Source: Chitinophagales bacterium (GTDB lineage: Bacteria > Bacteroidota > Bacteroidia > Chitinophagales > UBA10324). Taken from it: a stretch of DNA of 64,000 bases. Numbering within the stretch: the stretch's first letter is position 1; every line of letters begins with the position of its first letter. A model generated the notes under the pieces. It was not told the DNA's origin, did not search any database, and was given only the letters and a program-made list of their open reading frames with translations. The stretch lies in assembly GCA_025056305.1 (NCBI GenBank), contig JANWWJ010000007.1, forward strand, positions 1 to 64,000, written 5' to 3'. Shown here one piece after another: positions 39,468 through 49,112 of the stretch. A program made the translations under genes and the position numbers.

Positions 39468-40903
39468 AGGCCGCTGGCAGTGACAGTGCGATACAATGCT
39501 AAGTAATTTCTGGCAGCTTCAGTCCAAGAATGATCAAATTTCATGATATAGGATCGGAGATGATCCAGTTTCGAGGAGAGCGCATAAAGTTGGTAGGCAC
39601 GGTGTAGCGCATGGCAGATGTCGTCAACCGTAGCTTGTTCGAAGCGGATACCAAAGCCCCCCGGGTCGCCAAAATCGATGACGGTGTCTTTGAGGCCACC
39701 TACACTACGCACTATCGGAATGGTACCGTAACGCAAGGCGTAAAGTTGGTTTAAACCACACGGCTCAGAACGAGAAGGCATCAATAAAAAGTCGGCAGCC
39801 GCATACAGCAAATGGGCTAACTCTTCATGGTATCCGATATAGCAATTGAAATAATCGGGAAGGGCGCCATGAAGATCCTGTAAGCTTCGCTCATATTGTG
39901 GTAAGCCGCTGCCGAGAACAAGAAAGCTGAAGCCTCCGTTGGTTTCGTGTGTCATTCGATAAAAACTATCGGCCAGCAAGTCGGCACCTTTTTCGGGTAA
40001 AAGCCTGCCGATAAAAACTACTAAGGGCCTTTGCGCCGAAAGACCAAACTGGTTGCAAACAAATTCTTTGTTCATCCGCTTTCCCTCGGCTACGGTACTG
40101 CTGTCGTAATGAGCCTTCAGGTACTGATCGGTTTCGGGATTCCACACCTGATGGTCAATGCCGTTCAAAATGCCCAAACCTTTAGCTGCCTCATCGGAAA
40201 ACAATTTACCCAGCACTGGTTCGTGCTGGAGTTCTTCCAAATAGCTGGGCGATACGGTAGTAAAGCGCCAACAACATTTAATGGCGGCGGCCAATGAATT
40301 GATGGCATGGTTCCATTCCAGCAATCCGCGGTGCAACGGGTCGTACGCCGGCAGCAGATGCTCCTTGTCCCAATTGATCCAACCTTGGTAACTGCCGTTG
40401 TGCACCGTAAAAACATTTGGCAACTGAGTAAGTCGGTTGAATGCAAAAGCATGCATAAAGAAGAAAGGCAGCAGACCCGTGTGGTGGTCATGGCAGTGAA
40501 CGACATCAGGTAATGTTTGCCACGTATTTAGCCAGCCGGCCACTGCCGTTTGAAAGGCAATGAATCGGTCGGCGTCGTTATCATACCCGTAAGGCTGAGG
40601 CTGTTCCAGCAAACCGGGGATTCTGATGGCGTGCAGGTCAAAGCCCAGGTCCTGTTGCTGCAACCGCCATACCTGATAGGTGTGTGTACCGTACATCCGA
40701 AAGCGGCCGGTATAGATCAATTCAAACGAATGTTGGGTGAAGAACGCATTTTGATACCACGGCATTACCACCAGGGCCGTAACTCCCTGTTGATTCAAAT
40801 ACTTAGGCAAAGCACCTACCACATCGCCCAAGCCGCCTATCTTGGCTGCAGGATAGCATTCAGCGCTAACATGCAGAATGGTCATATATTTTTTTGTAAT
40901 CAT
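39464..40903 (-). CDS. glgA: Glycogen synthase (GT5)
   Basis: SAECYPAAKIGGLGDVVGALPKYL; VFIGRLLPEKGADLL; SRSEPCGLNQLYALRYGTIPIVRSVGGLKDTV. Confidence 0.95.
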   Translation of the reverse strand: MITKKYMTILHVSAECYPAAKIGGLGDVVGALPKYLNQQGVTALVVMPWYQNAFFTQHSFELIYTGRFRMYGTHTYQVWRLQQQDLGFDLHAIRIPGLLEQPQPYGYDNDADRFIAFQTAVAGWLNTWQTLPDVVHCHDHHTGLLPFFFMHAFAFNRLTQLPNVFTVHNGSYQGWINWDKEHLLPAYDPLHRGLLEWNHAINSLAAAIKCCWRFTTVSPSYLEELQHEPVLGKLFSDEAAKGLGILNGIDHQVWNPETDQYLKAHYDSSTVAEGKRMNKEFVCNQFGLSAQRPLVVFIGRLLPEKGADLLADSFYRMTHETNGGFSFLVLGSGLPQYERSLQDLHGALPDYFNCYIGYHEELAHLLYAAADFLLMPSRSEPCGLNQLYALRYGTIPIVRSVGGLKDTVIDFGDPGGFGIRFEQATVDDICHALHRAYQLYALSSKLDHLRSYIMKFDHSWTEAARNYLALYRTVTASGL

Positions 40904-40998
40904 ACGGAAAATCGTTGCAAAAGCTACAACGGCGAGGTCGGCTTAGCATAGAAATTTTAATGCTCTTGACATCAAAGCAAGGCTGAAGTCGCAAGTCA

Positions 40999-42972
40999 TT
41001 AAAAATTCAGTAGCTTTTGTAGGGTAGGGCGTAGTCGCCGTCGTGCCAGAAACTGTTGCTCCAGCAAGCTGGAAAAAGGCACAGGTGTATCGAGCGATGC
41101 GCACCGTACAACCGGTGCATCCAACCAGCGAAACAGATGCTCACCGATCCAGGCGGCCAGCTCACCACCTATGCCACCGGTAAGCGTGTCTTCGTGCAAG
41201 ATCAACACCTTACCGGTTTTTTTAACGCTGTCTGCAATCAATTCTTTATCCCAGGGCAACAAGCTACGCAGGTCTATGATATCTGCCGATACATCGGTAC
41301 AATCCTCCAATGCCCAATGAACGCCTGCGCCGTAAGTAATGATGGTTACCTCTTCACCGCTGCGGACCCGGCGGCCTTTGCCGATGGGAATGGTGTAATA
41401 AGCTTCGGGCACCGGTCCACTAATGCTTCGATACAGCGCTTTATGTTCAAAATACATTATGGGATTCGGATCTTCAAACGAAGCCAACAACAACCCTTTT
41501 GCGTCGTAGGGAGTAGAAGGATAGACCACTTTCAGTCCGGGCGTATGAACGAACCAGGCCTCGTTGCTTTGGGAGTGAAAGGGACCGGCCCCCACGCCCG
41601 CGCCGGTTGGCATTCGGATAACTACGTCAGCATGCTGCCCCCAACGCCAGTGAATTTTCGCGAGGTTATTTACAATTTGATTAAAACCGCACGTAACAAA
41701 GTCTGCAAACTGCATTTCCACCATGCTTTTGAAGCCTTTGATGCTGAGCCCCAAGGCTGCACCTACGATGGCTGATTCGCATAAAGGAGTATTTCGCACC
41801 CGATCTTTTCCGAACCGTTCCACCAGTCCCTCCGTAACCTTGAACACACCGCCATACTCGGCAATATCTTGACCCATCAAAATCAGATTATCATGCCGCT
41901 CCATGGCTTGACGGATGGCTTCAGCTATGGCATCTACAAAGCGGAGGGATCGAGTGGTAGGGAGTTCTTTCTCTTCATCAGGCACAGGTGAAGGGGCATA
42001 AATGTCAGCCAACTCTTGCTCCTCATTTACCTGGGGTGGTGCGTCGGCAAAAGCTCGTCGCAAGCCTTCTTCTATTTCCTCTCGAATGGCTGTTTTTATC
42101 TCCTCACATTCGTGCGGCGTTAAGATCTGATTTGCCCGTAAATACTGTTCGTAGTTTACAATAGGATCTTTCCTGGCCCATTCTTCAAACAAATGCTTAG
42201 GCACGTATTTAGTGCCACTGGCTTCTTCATGGCCGCGCATACGAAAGGTCATGCATTCTACCAAATAGGGACGTTGCTCGCGGATACAATAGTCACGTAC
42301 GGTTCGGATGGTGTCGTACACCTCCAAAATGTTATTGCCATCGATGGTCATTCCCTCCATGCCGTATGCAACCGCTCGGTCGGAAAGTTTGGAGCAGCGA
42401 TATTGCTCCGTCACCGGAGTTGACAGGCCGTAGCCGTTGTTTTCAATGACGAAGATGACGGGCAAATCCCACACACTGGCCACATTGAGGGCTTCATGAA
42501 AGTCGCCTTCGCTGGTACCTCCCTCGCCGGTAAAGGCCAGGGCTACCTTTTTTTCTCCCCTCAGCTTGTGGGCCAGAGCAATGCCGTTGGCAATAGCCAG
42601 CTGAGGACCCAGATGGCTGATCATACCCACGATGTGGTGTTCGTTGCTTCCGAAATGGAATGAACGTTCACGCCCTTTTGAATAGCCATTCGGATGCCCT
42701 TGCCATTGGCAGAACAGCCTGTAAAAAGGCATACCCCGCGTGGTGAATACGCCGAGGTTGCGGTGCAAGGTCATGATGTACTCATCGGGCTCCAAAGCCA
42801 TCGTAGCCCCTACCGAAATAGCCTCCTGACCAATGCCGGAAAACCATTTACTGATTTTACCTTGCCGAAGCAAGTTGAGCATTTTTTCTTCGATCAGGCG
42901 AGGCTTAACCAGATTTCGGTATAGCGCTATTAAGGTTGCATCGTCGTAATGACGGCGTTGAAAAGTGATCAT
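40999..42972 (-). CDS. Branched-chain/2-oxoacid dehydrogenase E1, fused alpha+beta
   Basis: N-terminal E1alpha (GEGGTSEGDFHEALN...IENNGYG) followed by E1beta (GQDIAEYGGVFKVTEGL...TPLCESAIVGAALGLS). Confidence 0.95.
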   Translation of the reverse strand: MITFQRRHYDDATLIALYRNLVKPRLIEEKMLNLLRQGKISKWFSGIGQEAISVGATMALEPDEYIMTLHRNLGVFTTRGMPFYRLFCQWQGHPNGYSKGRERSFHFGSNEHHIVGMISHLGPQLAIANGIALAHKLRGEKKVALAFTGEGGTSEGDFHEALNVASVWDLPVIFVIENNGYGLSTPVTEQYRCSKLSDRAVAYGMEGMTIDGNNILEVYDTIRTVRDYCIREQRPYLVECMTFRMRGHEEASGTKYVPKHLFEEWARKDPIVNYEQYLRANQILTPHECEEIKTAIREEIEEGLRRAFADAPPQVNEEQELADIYAPSPVPDEEKELPTTRSLRFVDAIAEAIRQAMERHDNLILMGQDIAEYGGVFKVTEGLVERFGKDRVRNTPLCESAIVGAALGLSIKGFKSMVEMQFADFVTCGFNQIVNNLAKIHWRWGQHADVVIRMPTGAGVGAGPFHSQSNEAWFVHTPGLKVVYPSTPYDAKGLLLASFEDPNPIMYFEHKALYRSISGPVPEAYYTIPIGKGRRVRSGEEVTIITYGAGVHWALEDCTDVSADIIDLRSLLPWDKELIADSVKKTGKVLILHEDTLTGGIGGELAAWIGEHLFRWLDAPVVRCASLDTPVPFSSLLEQQFLARRRLRPTLQKLLNF

Positions 42973-43033
42973 GCAGGGCCCGCAGTTGAGCCGGCAAAGT
43001 TCGTCACGGTGCCGGCAAATTCAGCCGGGCCTT

Positions 43034-44065
43034 TTACAGCTCTGGGCCCGGTTCGGTGTAAATGACCTGAAGTACGGTTTGGCCTACTGCCTTTAAGGTA
43101 TTTCGGTCAATGATGCTCATATTATCGTTTTGCGTGTGCCAATGGGGGCCAAAACCGGTTTCGGTTTCCTGCGAGAGGTTAATGATGTCTATACATGGGG
43201 TGAAGTTGAGGCGGTTAATGAAGGTATGGTCGTCCACAATGCCGGGAACACGCGTATCCAGGAAGTAATGACCATAGCCGAGAGCTGCTGCCGTACGCCA
43301 CACTTTTTCCACCACCGAAGGGGCAAATTCCATGGAAATGCCTTCTTTCAGAAAGGTGGCATTTTTTGCACCAACCATGTCAAGTAAGATACCGTAGTAA
43401 GCACGGTAGTTGGGCACGTGCGGGCGTTCAATCCATTCGCGCGAACCCAGGCAATAACCTTCCTCATGATGTGGTGAGGGTTTTTCCCAGGCGGGTGCTC
43501 CGTAATCTTCCACATCGAAGAATGCTATATCAATGCCTACAGCGGGCGGCTGCTGGGCAAACAACCGGGCACATTCCAGCAATACGCCTACACCGCTCCC
43601 TCCGTCATCGGCTCCGTCGAAGGGTTTACGCGGATGTTGCGGATCCCGATCGCTCCACGGGCGCGTGTCCCAGTGTGCAAACAGCAGAATGCGCTTGGTC
43701 GCCGAGGGCTGGAACGACCCAATAATGTTAATGCAAGGCACGCGGGTTCCATTATACAGCTCGACCGTAGAGCGTTGAACGTAAACGGTATCAGCCCAAC
43801 GACGCAGCATGGTTTCCAGCCAGCGGGCACAGCTTTCGTGCGCTGCGGTGCCGGGTATCCTTGGGCCGAAGGCAACTTGCCGTGCAATAAAAGCATAGGC
43901 ACTGTCGGCATTAAAATCGGGAGCGGCAACTTGTGGAATTTGCTGTTTTGCCTGAGAAGTACCGGTAGCCGGCGCAGGCTCGTCGCGGTTCTGCCGGCAG
44001 GAGGGCAATGACACCACTACTGCAGCTGAAAAGAAAAATAATGTATTAATTAGATTTTTATACAT
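43034..44065 (-). CDS. M28 family peptidase / glutaminyl-cyclase-like lipoprotein
   Basis: LLFAHWDTRPWSDRDP..PFDGADDGGSGVGVLLECAR...FFDVEDYG; N-terminal signal ending LPSC. Confidence 0.92.
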   Translation of the reverse strand: MYKNLINTLFFFSAAVVVSLPSCRQNRDEPAPATGTSQAKQQIPQVAAPDFNADSAYAFIARQVAFGPRIPGTAAHESCARWLETMLRRWADTVYVQRSTVELYNGTRVPCINIIGSFQPSATKRILLFAHWDTRPWSDRDPQHPRKPFDGADDGGSGVGVLLECARLFAQQPPAVGIDIAFFDVEDYGAPAWEKPSPHHEEGYCLGSREWIERPHVPNYRAYYGILLDMVGAKNATFLKEGISMEFAPSVVEKVWRTAAALGYGHYFLDTRVPGIVDDHTFINRLNFTPCIDIINLSQETETGFGPHWHTQNDNMSIIDRNTLKAVGQTVLQVIYTEPGPEL

Positions 44066-44082
44066 ATAACTATTTGCCTCAA

Positions 44083-45372
44083 TTAATTTTTATAAGCAAC
44101 CCATCGCCCTATCTCACGTAACGTCACTTTTTTTCCGTACAGCAAAATTCCCGTCCGGTAGATTTTTGCCGACATCCATAAAAAGAGCAGAAAACAAAGC
44201 AGCAAACTTATCATGCTGAGTAAGAGCTCCCCGGTGGGGGGATCAAAGCCCAGGCGGGCCGGCATTACGATGGGGGAGGTTAAAGGAAAAATTGAACCAA
44301 AGACAGCTATTCCACTGTGGGGTGCACCCATGGCGATGATGCCCAAAATAAATGCCAAAATGATGGGTGCGGTCACGATTAAAGACAACGATTGGTCACT
44401 TTCGTCGGTCATTGCTGCACCAAAGGCAGCAAACAGGGATGAGTAAGTGAGATATCCAAAAAGAAAATAAAAGATGAAGCCAAATAAGATTAAACCCAAA
44501 GGCAGGTTTTGAGCTTCCTGCATCAGTTGAGCCATTGCCACTGTGGGTGGCGTGTCCGCAGCCGGCTGGTCTGGAACCTCAGCATACTGCTGCAGGATTT
44601 GTTGTGGGTCAGGCAGCAGGCCTGAAAAAATGCTGAAAAACAGCAGTCCTAATACAATCCAAATGGCGAACTGGGTGAGGCCGACCAGAGCAATGCCGAT
44701 GATTTTTCCACTCATCAACTCAAAAGGCTTTACCGAAGAAATGATCACCTCGGCAATCCGTGATGATTTTTCTTCCATCACTCCTCGCATTACCATGTTT
44801 CCATAGACCAACAACAGTACATACAACAGCAAGCCGGAAAAATAACCCACAGCTGATGCCAGACCGATGTTTCCTTCTTTTCCCTTGATAACAGTCGTGA
44901 AAGAAACAGGCTTACTGAGTTGATCTACGAGCTCGGGGGTCAAGTTTACCTGCTGCAGCCGAAGGCGCGTGACTACCAAGGTGAGTTGCTCTGAGAGAAG
45001 CTCTGCAGTTGTAAAGCCTGGAGCTTCATCACTGATGTAGCGAATACCGTCTGGCTGATCTAAATGGAACGCTGCCGGAATGTGCAAGATGGCTGTATAT
45101 CCTTGCTCGCCAAAGGTGTTTAGGAGGGAGTCCAGCGGTTCTGTTACGAAGACATATTGCAGCTCATCGCTGCTTTTGAGCTGATGCAGAAAAATGCCGC
45201 TTTCGTCAATCACGGCAAGTTTTTCACTCGTCTTGCTGGCACTCATGATCCAAAAAGGAAGAATGCCAATCAGCGCCATGAGAAAAGGGACCAGCAAGGT
45301 GGTGATGATAAACACGGGCTTAAGCACCCTGCTCCTGTATTCTCGGGCAATGATCACCGGGATTTTACTCAT
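44083..45372 (-). CDS. ABC transporter permease (NatB-like)
   Basis: Multi-TM ABC-2 type: REYRSRVLKPVFIITTLLVP..., GNMVMRGVMEEKSSRIAEVIISSVKPFELMSGKIIGI. Confidence 0.92.
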   Translation of the reverse strand: MSKIPVIIAREYRSRVLKPVFIITTLLVPFLMALIGILPFWIMSASKTSEKLAVIDESGIFLHQLKSSDELQYVFVTEPLDSLLNTFGEQGYTAILHIPAAFHLDQPDGIRYISDEAPGFTTAELLSEQLTLVVTRLRLQQVNLTPELVDQLSKPVSFTTVIKGKEGNIGLASAVGYFSGLLLYVLLLVYGNMVMRGVMEEKSSRIAEVIISSVKPFELMSGKIIGIALVGLTQFAIWIVLGLLFFSIFSGLLPDPQQILQQYAEVPDQPAADTPPTVAMAQLMQEAQNLPLGLILFGFIFYFLFGYLTYSSLFAAFGAAMTDESDQSLSLIVTAPIILAFILGIIAMGAPHSGIAVFGSIFPLTSPIVMPARLGFDPPTGELLLSMISLLLCFLLFLWMSAKIYRTGILLYGKKVTLREIGRWVAYKN

Positions 45373-46276
45373 TGCTGGTGGCTTTTACTTGCATAATGAA
45401 AATTTCATTCAGGCTGGGCAACAACTCAGCAAAAGCAGTGACGCGTACATTTCGCACAATCAGTTCCCGAAGCAGATCGTTTCCGGTGTGGGTAGGCGGC
45501 AGCTTGACCACCAGTTCGTGGTTTACGTCACGGATGATCTGTACGTGCGGGGGCAGATCGGGTCGTGTCCCTTCGTAATGGAATGAATATTCATTTCGCT
45601 TGTATTGCTGGCGGATGTCGGAAACTTTTCCACTCAGGATTACCCGCCCCTTGTTAATCAGAATAATGTATTCGCAAAACTCTTCTACCTGCTCCATGCG
45701 GTGGGTACTAAATAATACGGTAGCCCCCTGCTGTTTCAAACTCAAAATTTCTTGCTCGATGAGCTTTGAGTTTATGGGATCTAACCCGCTGAACGGTTCA
45801 TCCAAGATGATCAACGACGGCTGGTGCAAGATGGTTGCCAGAAACTGCACTTTTTGACTCATCCCCTTGGACAAGTCTTGCACTTTTTTGTGATACCAAT
45901 CGCTGATTTCGAATTTTTCCAACCAAAACCGTACTTGCTTTTGTGCTTGCTGGGCACTGAGTCCTTTAAGGCGGGCCAAGTAAATCAAATGCTCACCTAC
46001 TTTCATTTTTTTATATAAGCCGCGCTCTTCAGGCATATAACCTATATGTGCAGCGTGCTTGTCCTGTAGTACGTCGCCATTGAAGAAAACTTGACCTGCA
46101 TCTGGTTTTAAGATTGTAGTGATGATGCGCAGAGCGGTGGTCTTACCGGCACCATTGGGGCCAAGCATGCCGAAAATGCTTTGATGCGGCACCTCAAAGG
46201 AAACTCTGTCGAGCGCCCTAACCTTGTCGAAATTTTTAATAACATTTTGCAAGGACAATAGGGAAACTGAATTCAT
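45365..46276 (-). CDS. ABC transporter ATP-binding protein (NatA-like)
   Basis: Walker A GPNGAGKTT, LSKGMSQKVQ, LIILDEPFSGLDP; adjacent/overlapping permease. Confidence 0.95.
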   Translation of the reverse strand: MNSVSLLSLQNVIKNFDKVRALDRVSFEVPHQSIFGMLGPNGAGKTTALRIITTILKPDAGQVFFNGDVLQDKHAAHIGYMPEERGLYKKMKVGEHLIYLARLKGLSAQQAQKQVRFWLEKFEISDWYHKKVQDLSKGMSQKVQFLATILHQPSLIILDEPFSGLDPINSKLIEQEILSLKQQGATVLFSTHRMEQVEEFCEYIILINKGRVILSGKVSDIRQQYKRNEYSFHYEGTRPDLPPHVQIIRDVNHELVVKLPPTHTGNDLLRELIVRNVRVTAFAELLPSLNEIFIMQVKATSNE

Positions 46277-46380
46277 GATGATGCGTTCAAACAAAGGAGT
46301 CAGGGTTGCAAAGATCGGGACAACGCCTCATCAAATCGTTGGGTTTAAAAATTTGTTCATTTCAAAAATTAGGGTCTAGG

Positions 46381-47040
46381 TCAGGTATTCGGTGGGGTTA
46401 ATTGTGCCAGCAAGGTTTCGCCCCCCCGCACCCTTTGACCTACCGCCACGCGAACCAAGGCATGCAAGGGCAAAAACACATCCAGCCGCGAACCGAATTT
46501 GATGAAACCCATCTCTTGGCCGGCACTTACGTGTTGGCCTTCATGCAGGTAACACACGACCCGCCGGGCCACCGTTCCCGCGATCTGGCGCACCAATACC
46601 GATCCCCCTGCACTTTCTATGACGATCGTTGTGCGTTCGTTCAGCAGGGAAGACTTTGGGTGCCAGGCCACCAGATACCGACCGGGATGGTAGCGGAGAT
46701 AAACCACACGGCCTGCGACGGGGCTTCGGTTTACATGCACATCAAACGGCGACATGAAGATGGATATCAGCAGGCGCTGGTCACCGAAAAATTCGGGTTC
46801 TTGAGTTCGAACAATCTGAACAACTTTTCCATCACAAGGCGCCAGAACATGTTCGGGCAGGGCCTGAACACTGCGCTTTGGATTACGAAAAAAATTTAAA
46901 AGTAAATAAAATAATATTAATGAAATCGCTAAAGAAAAAAATACCAGCATGGGGGCGGCCACAGCTGCAATGCCGTTGAGGACCGCCAGTCCAGCGGCAG
47001 CCCACAACAACGTTCGAGTTCCCTCTCGATGAATGCGCAT
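46381..47040 (-). CDS. psd: Phosphatidylserine decarboxylase family protein
   Basis: FFRNPKR...APCDGKVVQI...SIFMSPFDVHVNRSPVAG...IKFGSRLDVFLP. Confidence 0.94.
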   Translation of the reverse strand: MRIHREGTRTLLWAAAGLAVLNGIAAVAAPMLVFFSLAISLILFYLLLNFFRNPKRSVQALPEHVLAPCDGKVVQIVRTQEPEFFGDQRLLISIFMSPFDVHVNRSPVAGRVVYLRYHPGRYLVAWHPKSSLLNERTTIVIESAGGSVLVRQIAGTVARRVVCYLHEGQHVSAGQEMGFIKFGSRLDVFLPLHALVRVAVGQRVRGGETLLAQLTPPNT

Positions 47041-47043
47041 CGA

Positions 47044-47886
47044 TCACGCAGATGAGGTGAGCATCCAATATGCCGATGCCGGCATGGCTGTCAGCCATCC
47101 GTCGAAACGGTCCAGCATCCCGCCATGGCCGGGTAAGAGACGGCCTGCGTCCTTTACGCCGGCTTTTCGTTTCAGCCACGACTCGCCCAAATCACCCATA
47201 ACACTCGAGACGGCAACGACAACGGCCAGACCTATCCAGAAATGGATGGGGTGGCGCTGCATGAATTCGGCCAGCAACAATGCCGTCGCCACAGCACCCA
47301 CCAAACCACCGACCAAACCTTCCCATGTTTTGTTCGGAGAAATAAGTGGGGCCAGTCGATGCTTTCCCCAGAATTTTCCGCAGAAATAGGCGGCAGTGTC
47401 TGTGGCCCAAATAAGCAGAACCACGGCAAGCACCAACAGTGCGGGCCACGGCCGCCACTCCTCTGTTGCCGGCAGGCTGATGAGGTAGCAGTGTGATAAG
47501 GTACCCGAAATACAGATCAGGCCGGCAAAAAAAAGCCCTAGATTTTTCATGCTTACTCTTTGCGTGAGCAAAAGTTCAGCCATCGTCAATACCACCAGAA
47601 GAAGGGGAAATGCCAGCCACAATGTATAGTAGTCTGCAACATCAGCAGCAAACCAAATGCTCAGATGCCAAGCTGTGGCCAGTGCTACGGTGAGCATGCG
47701 CACCCTGCGCCGCAAAGCATCTTTATAGTTTAGAAATTTTTCTATAAGTCCGAAATATTCCCACAAACATACGGCCTGCACGGCAGCCACAAGCAGATAA
47801 AACGAAAGGCGGTGTGCAAGTACGCTGGCAAGTACAAGCGATGCAAGCACTGCTGCCGTTTTGACCCGAAGCGGTAGTTCTTTCAT
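47044..47886 (-). CDS. cdsA: Phosphatidate cytidylyltransferase
   Basis: WATDTAAYFCGKFWGKHRLAPLISPNKTWEGLVGG...SVMGDLGESWLKRKAGVKDAGRLLPGHGGMLDRFD. Confidence 0.97.
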   Translation of the reverse strand: MKELPLRVKTAAVLASLVLASVLAHRLSFYLLVAAVQAVCLWEYFGLIEKFLNYKDALRRRVRMLTVALATAWHLSIWFAADVADYYTLWLAFPLLLVVLTMAELLLTQRVSMKNLGLFFAGLICISGTLSHCYLISLPATEEWRPWPALLVLAVVLLIWATDTAAYFCGKFWGKHRLAPLISPNKTWEGLVGGLVGAVATALLLAEFMQRHPIHFWIGLAVVVAVSSVMGDLGESWLKRKAGVKDAGRLLPGHGGMLDRFDGWLTAMPASAYWMLTSSA

Positions 47887-48086
47887 GCCGGCTCTAACAA
47901 GTCCAAAGCCTGGGCCGCCTGTTCCAACGGCACATGGATCTCCACAAATCCATATGCCAGTTGCGATCTATCAAGTTTGTTCACCAGTACGGCATTGATG
48001 CCATGTGCTTGCAGCCGCTGCTGCAGCATCAAGGCAGCGTAATAATCAGGAACCGTAGTAAGGCAAAACCACTGGTGTTGGGTCAT
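47883..48086 (-). CDS. DUF2007-like putative signal-transducing protein
   Basis: Short ORF 'CLTTVPDYYAALMLQQRLQAHGINAVLVNK...GFVEIHVPLEQAAQALDLL'; 4-nt overlap with cdsA. Confidence 0.75.
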   Translation of the reverse strand: MTQHQWFCLTTVPDYYAALMLQQRLQAHGINAVLVNKLDRSQLAYGFVEIHVPLEQAAQALDLLEPA

Positions 48087-48090
48087 GCGG

Positions 48091-49035
48091 TCAGTAAATG
48101 AATTTGCGTTCCAACACCAGCCGGTACAGAGCGTAAAGCAAAGCAGCGAATAAGGCGGTGCTGACGGCTACTGCCGGCCATGAAAAGGGTTCTTGGGATC
48201 GAACGTCGTAGGCCAGCCAACCGTGATCGTGCAAAAAGGCCAACAGCACCTGAACGCCGTTATACAAAGCATGAGCAATGATGGGCACCCACAGATTATT
48301 GGTCCATAAAAAAAGATATGCCAACAATCCTCCCAGGACCAGTCGGGGAAGAAAAGCATAGACATCGCCGTGCACCAAGCTGAATACGGCTGCGGAAAGC
48401 CAAACGGCAACATGACCTTTTCGGAACCACTCTAAGAGCAATTGAAACAGACAGCCTCGGAACAACAACTCTTCTCCTATTGCGGGAATGAGTGCGATGA
48501 CGATGAGGTTGATTAACAGATCAGGCGGCCTTGGGGTAGCTAAGAAGGCAATTGTAAGCTGTTCGTTGGTATGGGCCGCAGCATCGATGGCTTCTTGCAG
48601 GGTTGCCCATGAAGGGGGCAACTCTAACTTTTTGTTCAGCTCATAAAGCCAGCCTACTGCCGGCACTGCGGTAAAGAGCACCAACGTACCTACAACGGCA
48701 AACAACCACCAGGGGCGTGCACTTAAGTACAAATAGTCGCCCTGCGGAAACTTCAGATAGGCAAAAATGAGTGCGGGAATCAAAAACATGCCCAATGAGG
48801 CCAGCAGTTGCACCAGCTTCAGGGCATTGATGTGGTTTGCGTTTTCTGCTACCATTAAGGGTTGCTCTATAGCTGCCTGCATCACCTTATCCAGGGTTGT
48901 GATGCCGAACAGAGGCCTGACCAGATACATGCCCAACAGGGTCAATACCGATGAAAAAATCAGCATGAGTGAGGCCAATAATAACAGTTGGACAAAGGGA
49001 TGGATGCCATCAAGAAAATACCTACGCCACACCAT
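48091..49035 (-). CDS. CPBP family intramembrane metalloprotease
   Basis: EELLFRGCLFQLLLEWF...SLVHGDVYAFLPRLVLGGLLAYLFLWTNNLWVPIIAHALYN; start refined to 49035. Confidence 0.92.
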   Translation of the reverse strand: MVWRRYFLDGIHPFVQLLLLASLMLIFSSVLTLLGMYLVRPLFGITTLDKVMQAAIEQPLMVAENANHINALKLVQLLASLGMFLIPALIFAYLKFPQGDYLYLSARPWWLFAVVGTLVLFTAVPAVGWLYELNKKLELPPSWATLQEAIDAAAHTNEQLTIAFLATPRPPDLLINLIVIALIPAIGEELLFRGCLFQLLLEWFRKGHVAVWLSAAVFSLVHGDVYAFLPRLVLGGLLAYLFLWTNNLWVPIIAHALYNGVQVLLAFLHDHGWLAYDVRSQEPFSWPAVAVSTALFAALLYALYRLVLERKFIY

Positions 49036-49040
49036 GCGCT

Positions 49041-49048
49041 CAAAAGTA
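49041..49048 (-). promoter_or_regulatory. Putative -7 box TACTTTTG, 5 nt before ATG of the CPBP gene
   Basis: Exact TAnnTTTG on minus strand. Confidence 0.5.
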
Positions 49049-49112
49049 ACGGTGGCGTGGCATTTATTTTGAAAATGCGGGTGTGTACCGGAATTTTGAC
49101 CTTGCTGGAAGC

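Noticed and set aside
41056-41775. 239-aa plus-strand ORF inside the E1 gene
   Set aside because: Antisense shadow of a strongly conserved enzyme; no recognisable domain.
46402-46899. 165-aa plus-strand ORF over psd
   Set aside because: Antisense to a well-supported psd gene; no domain recognised.
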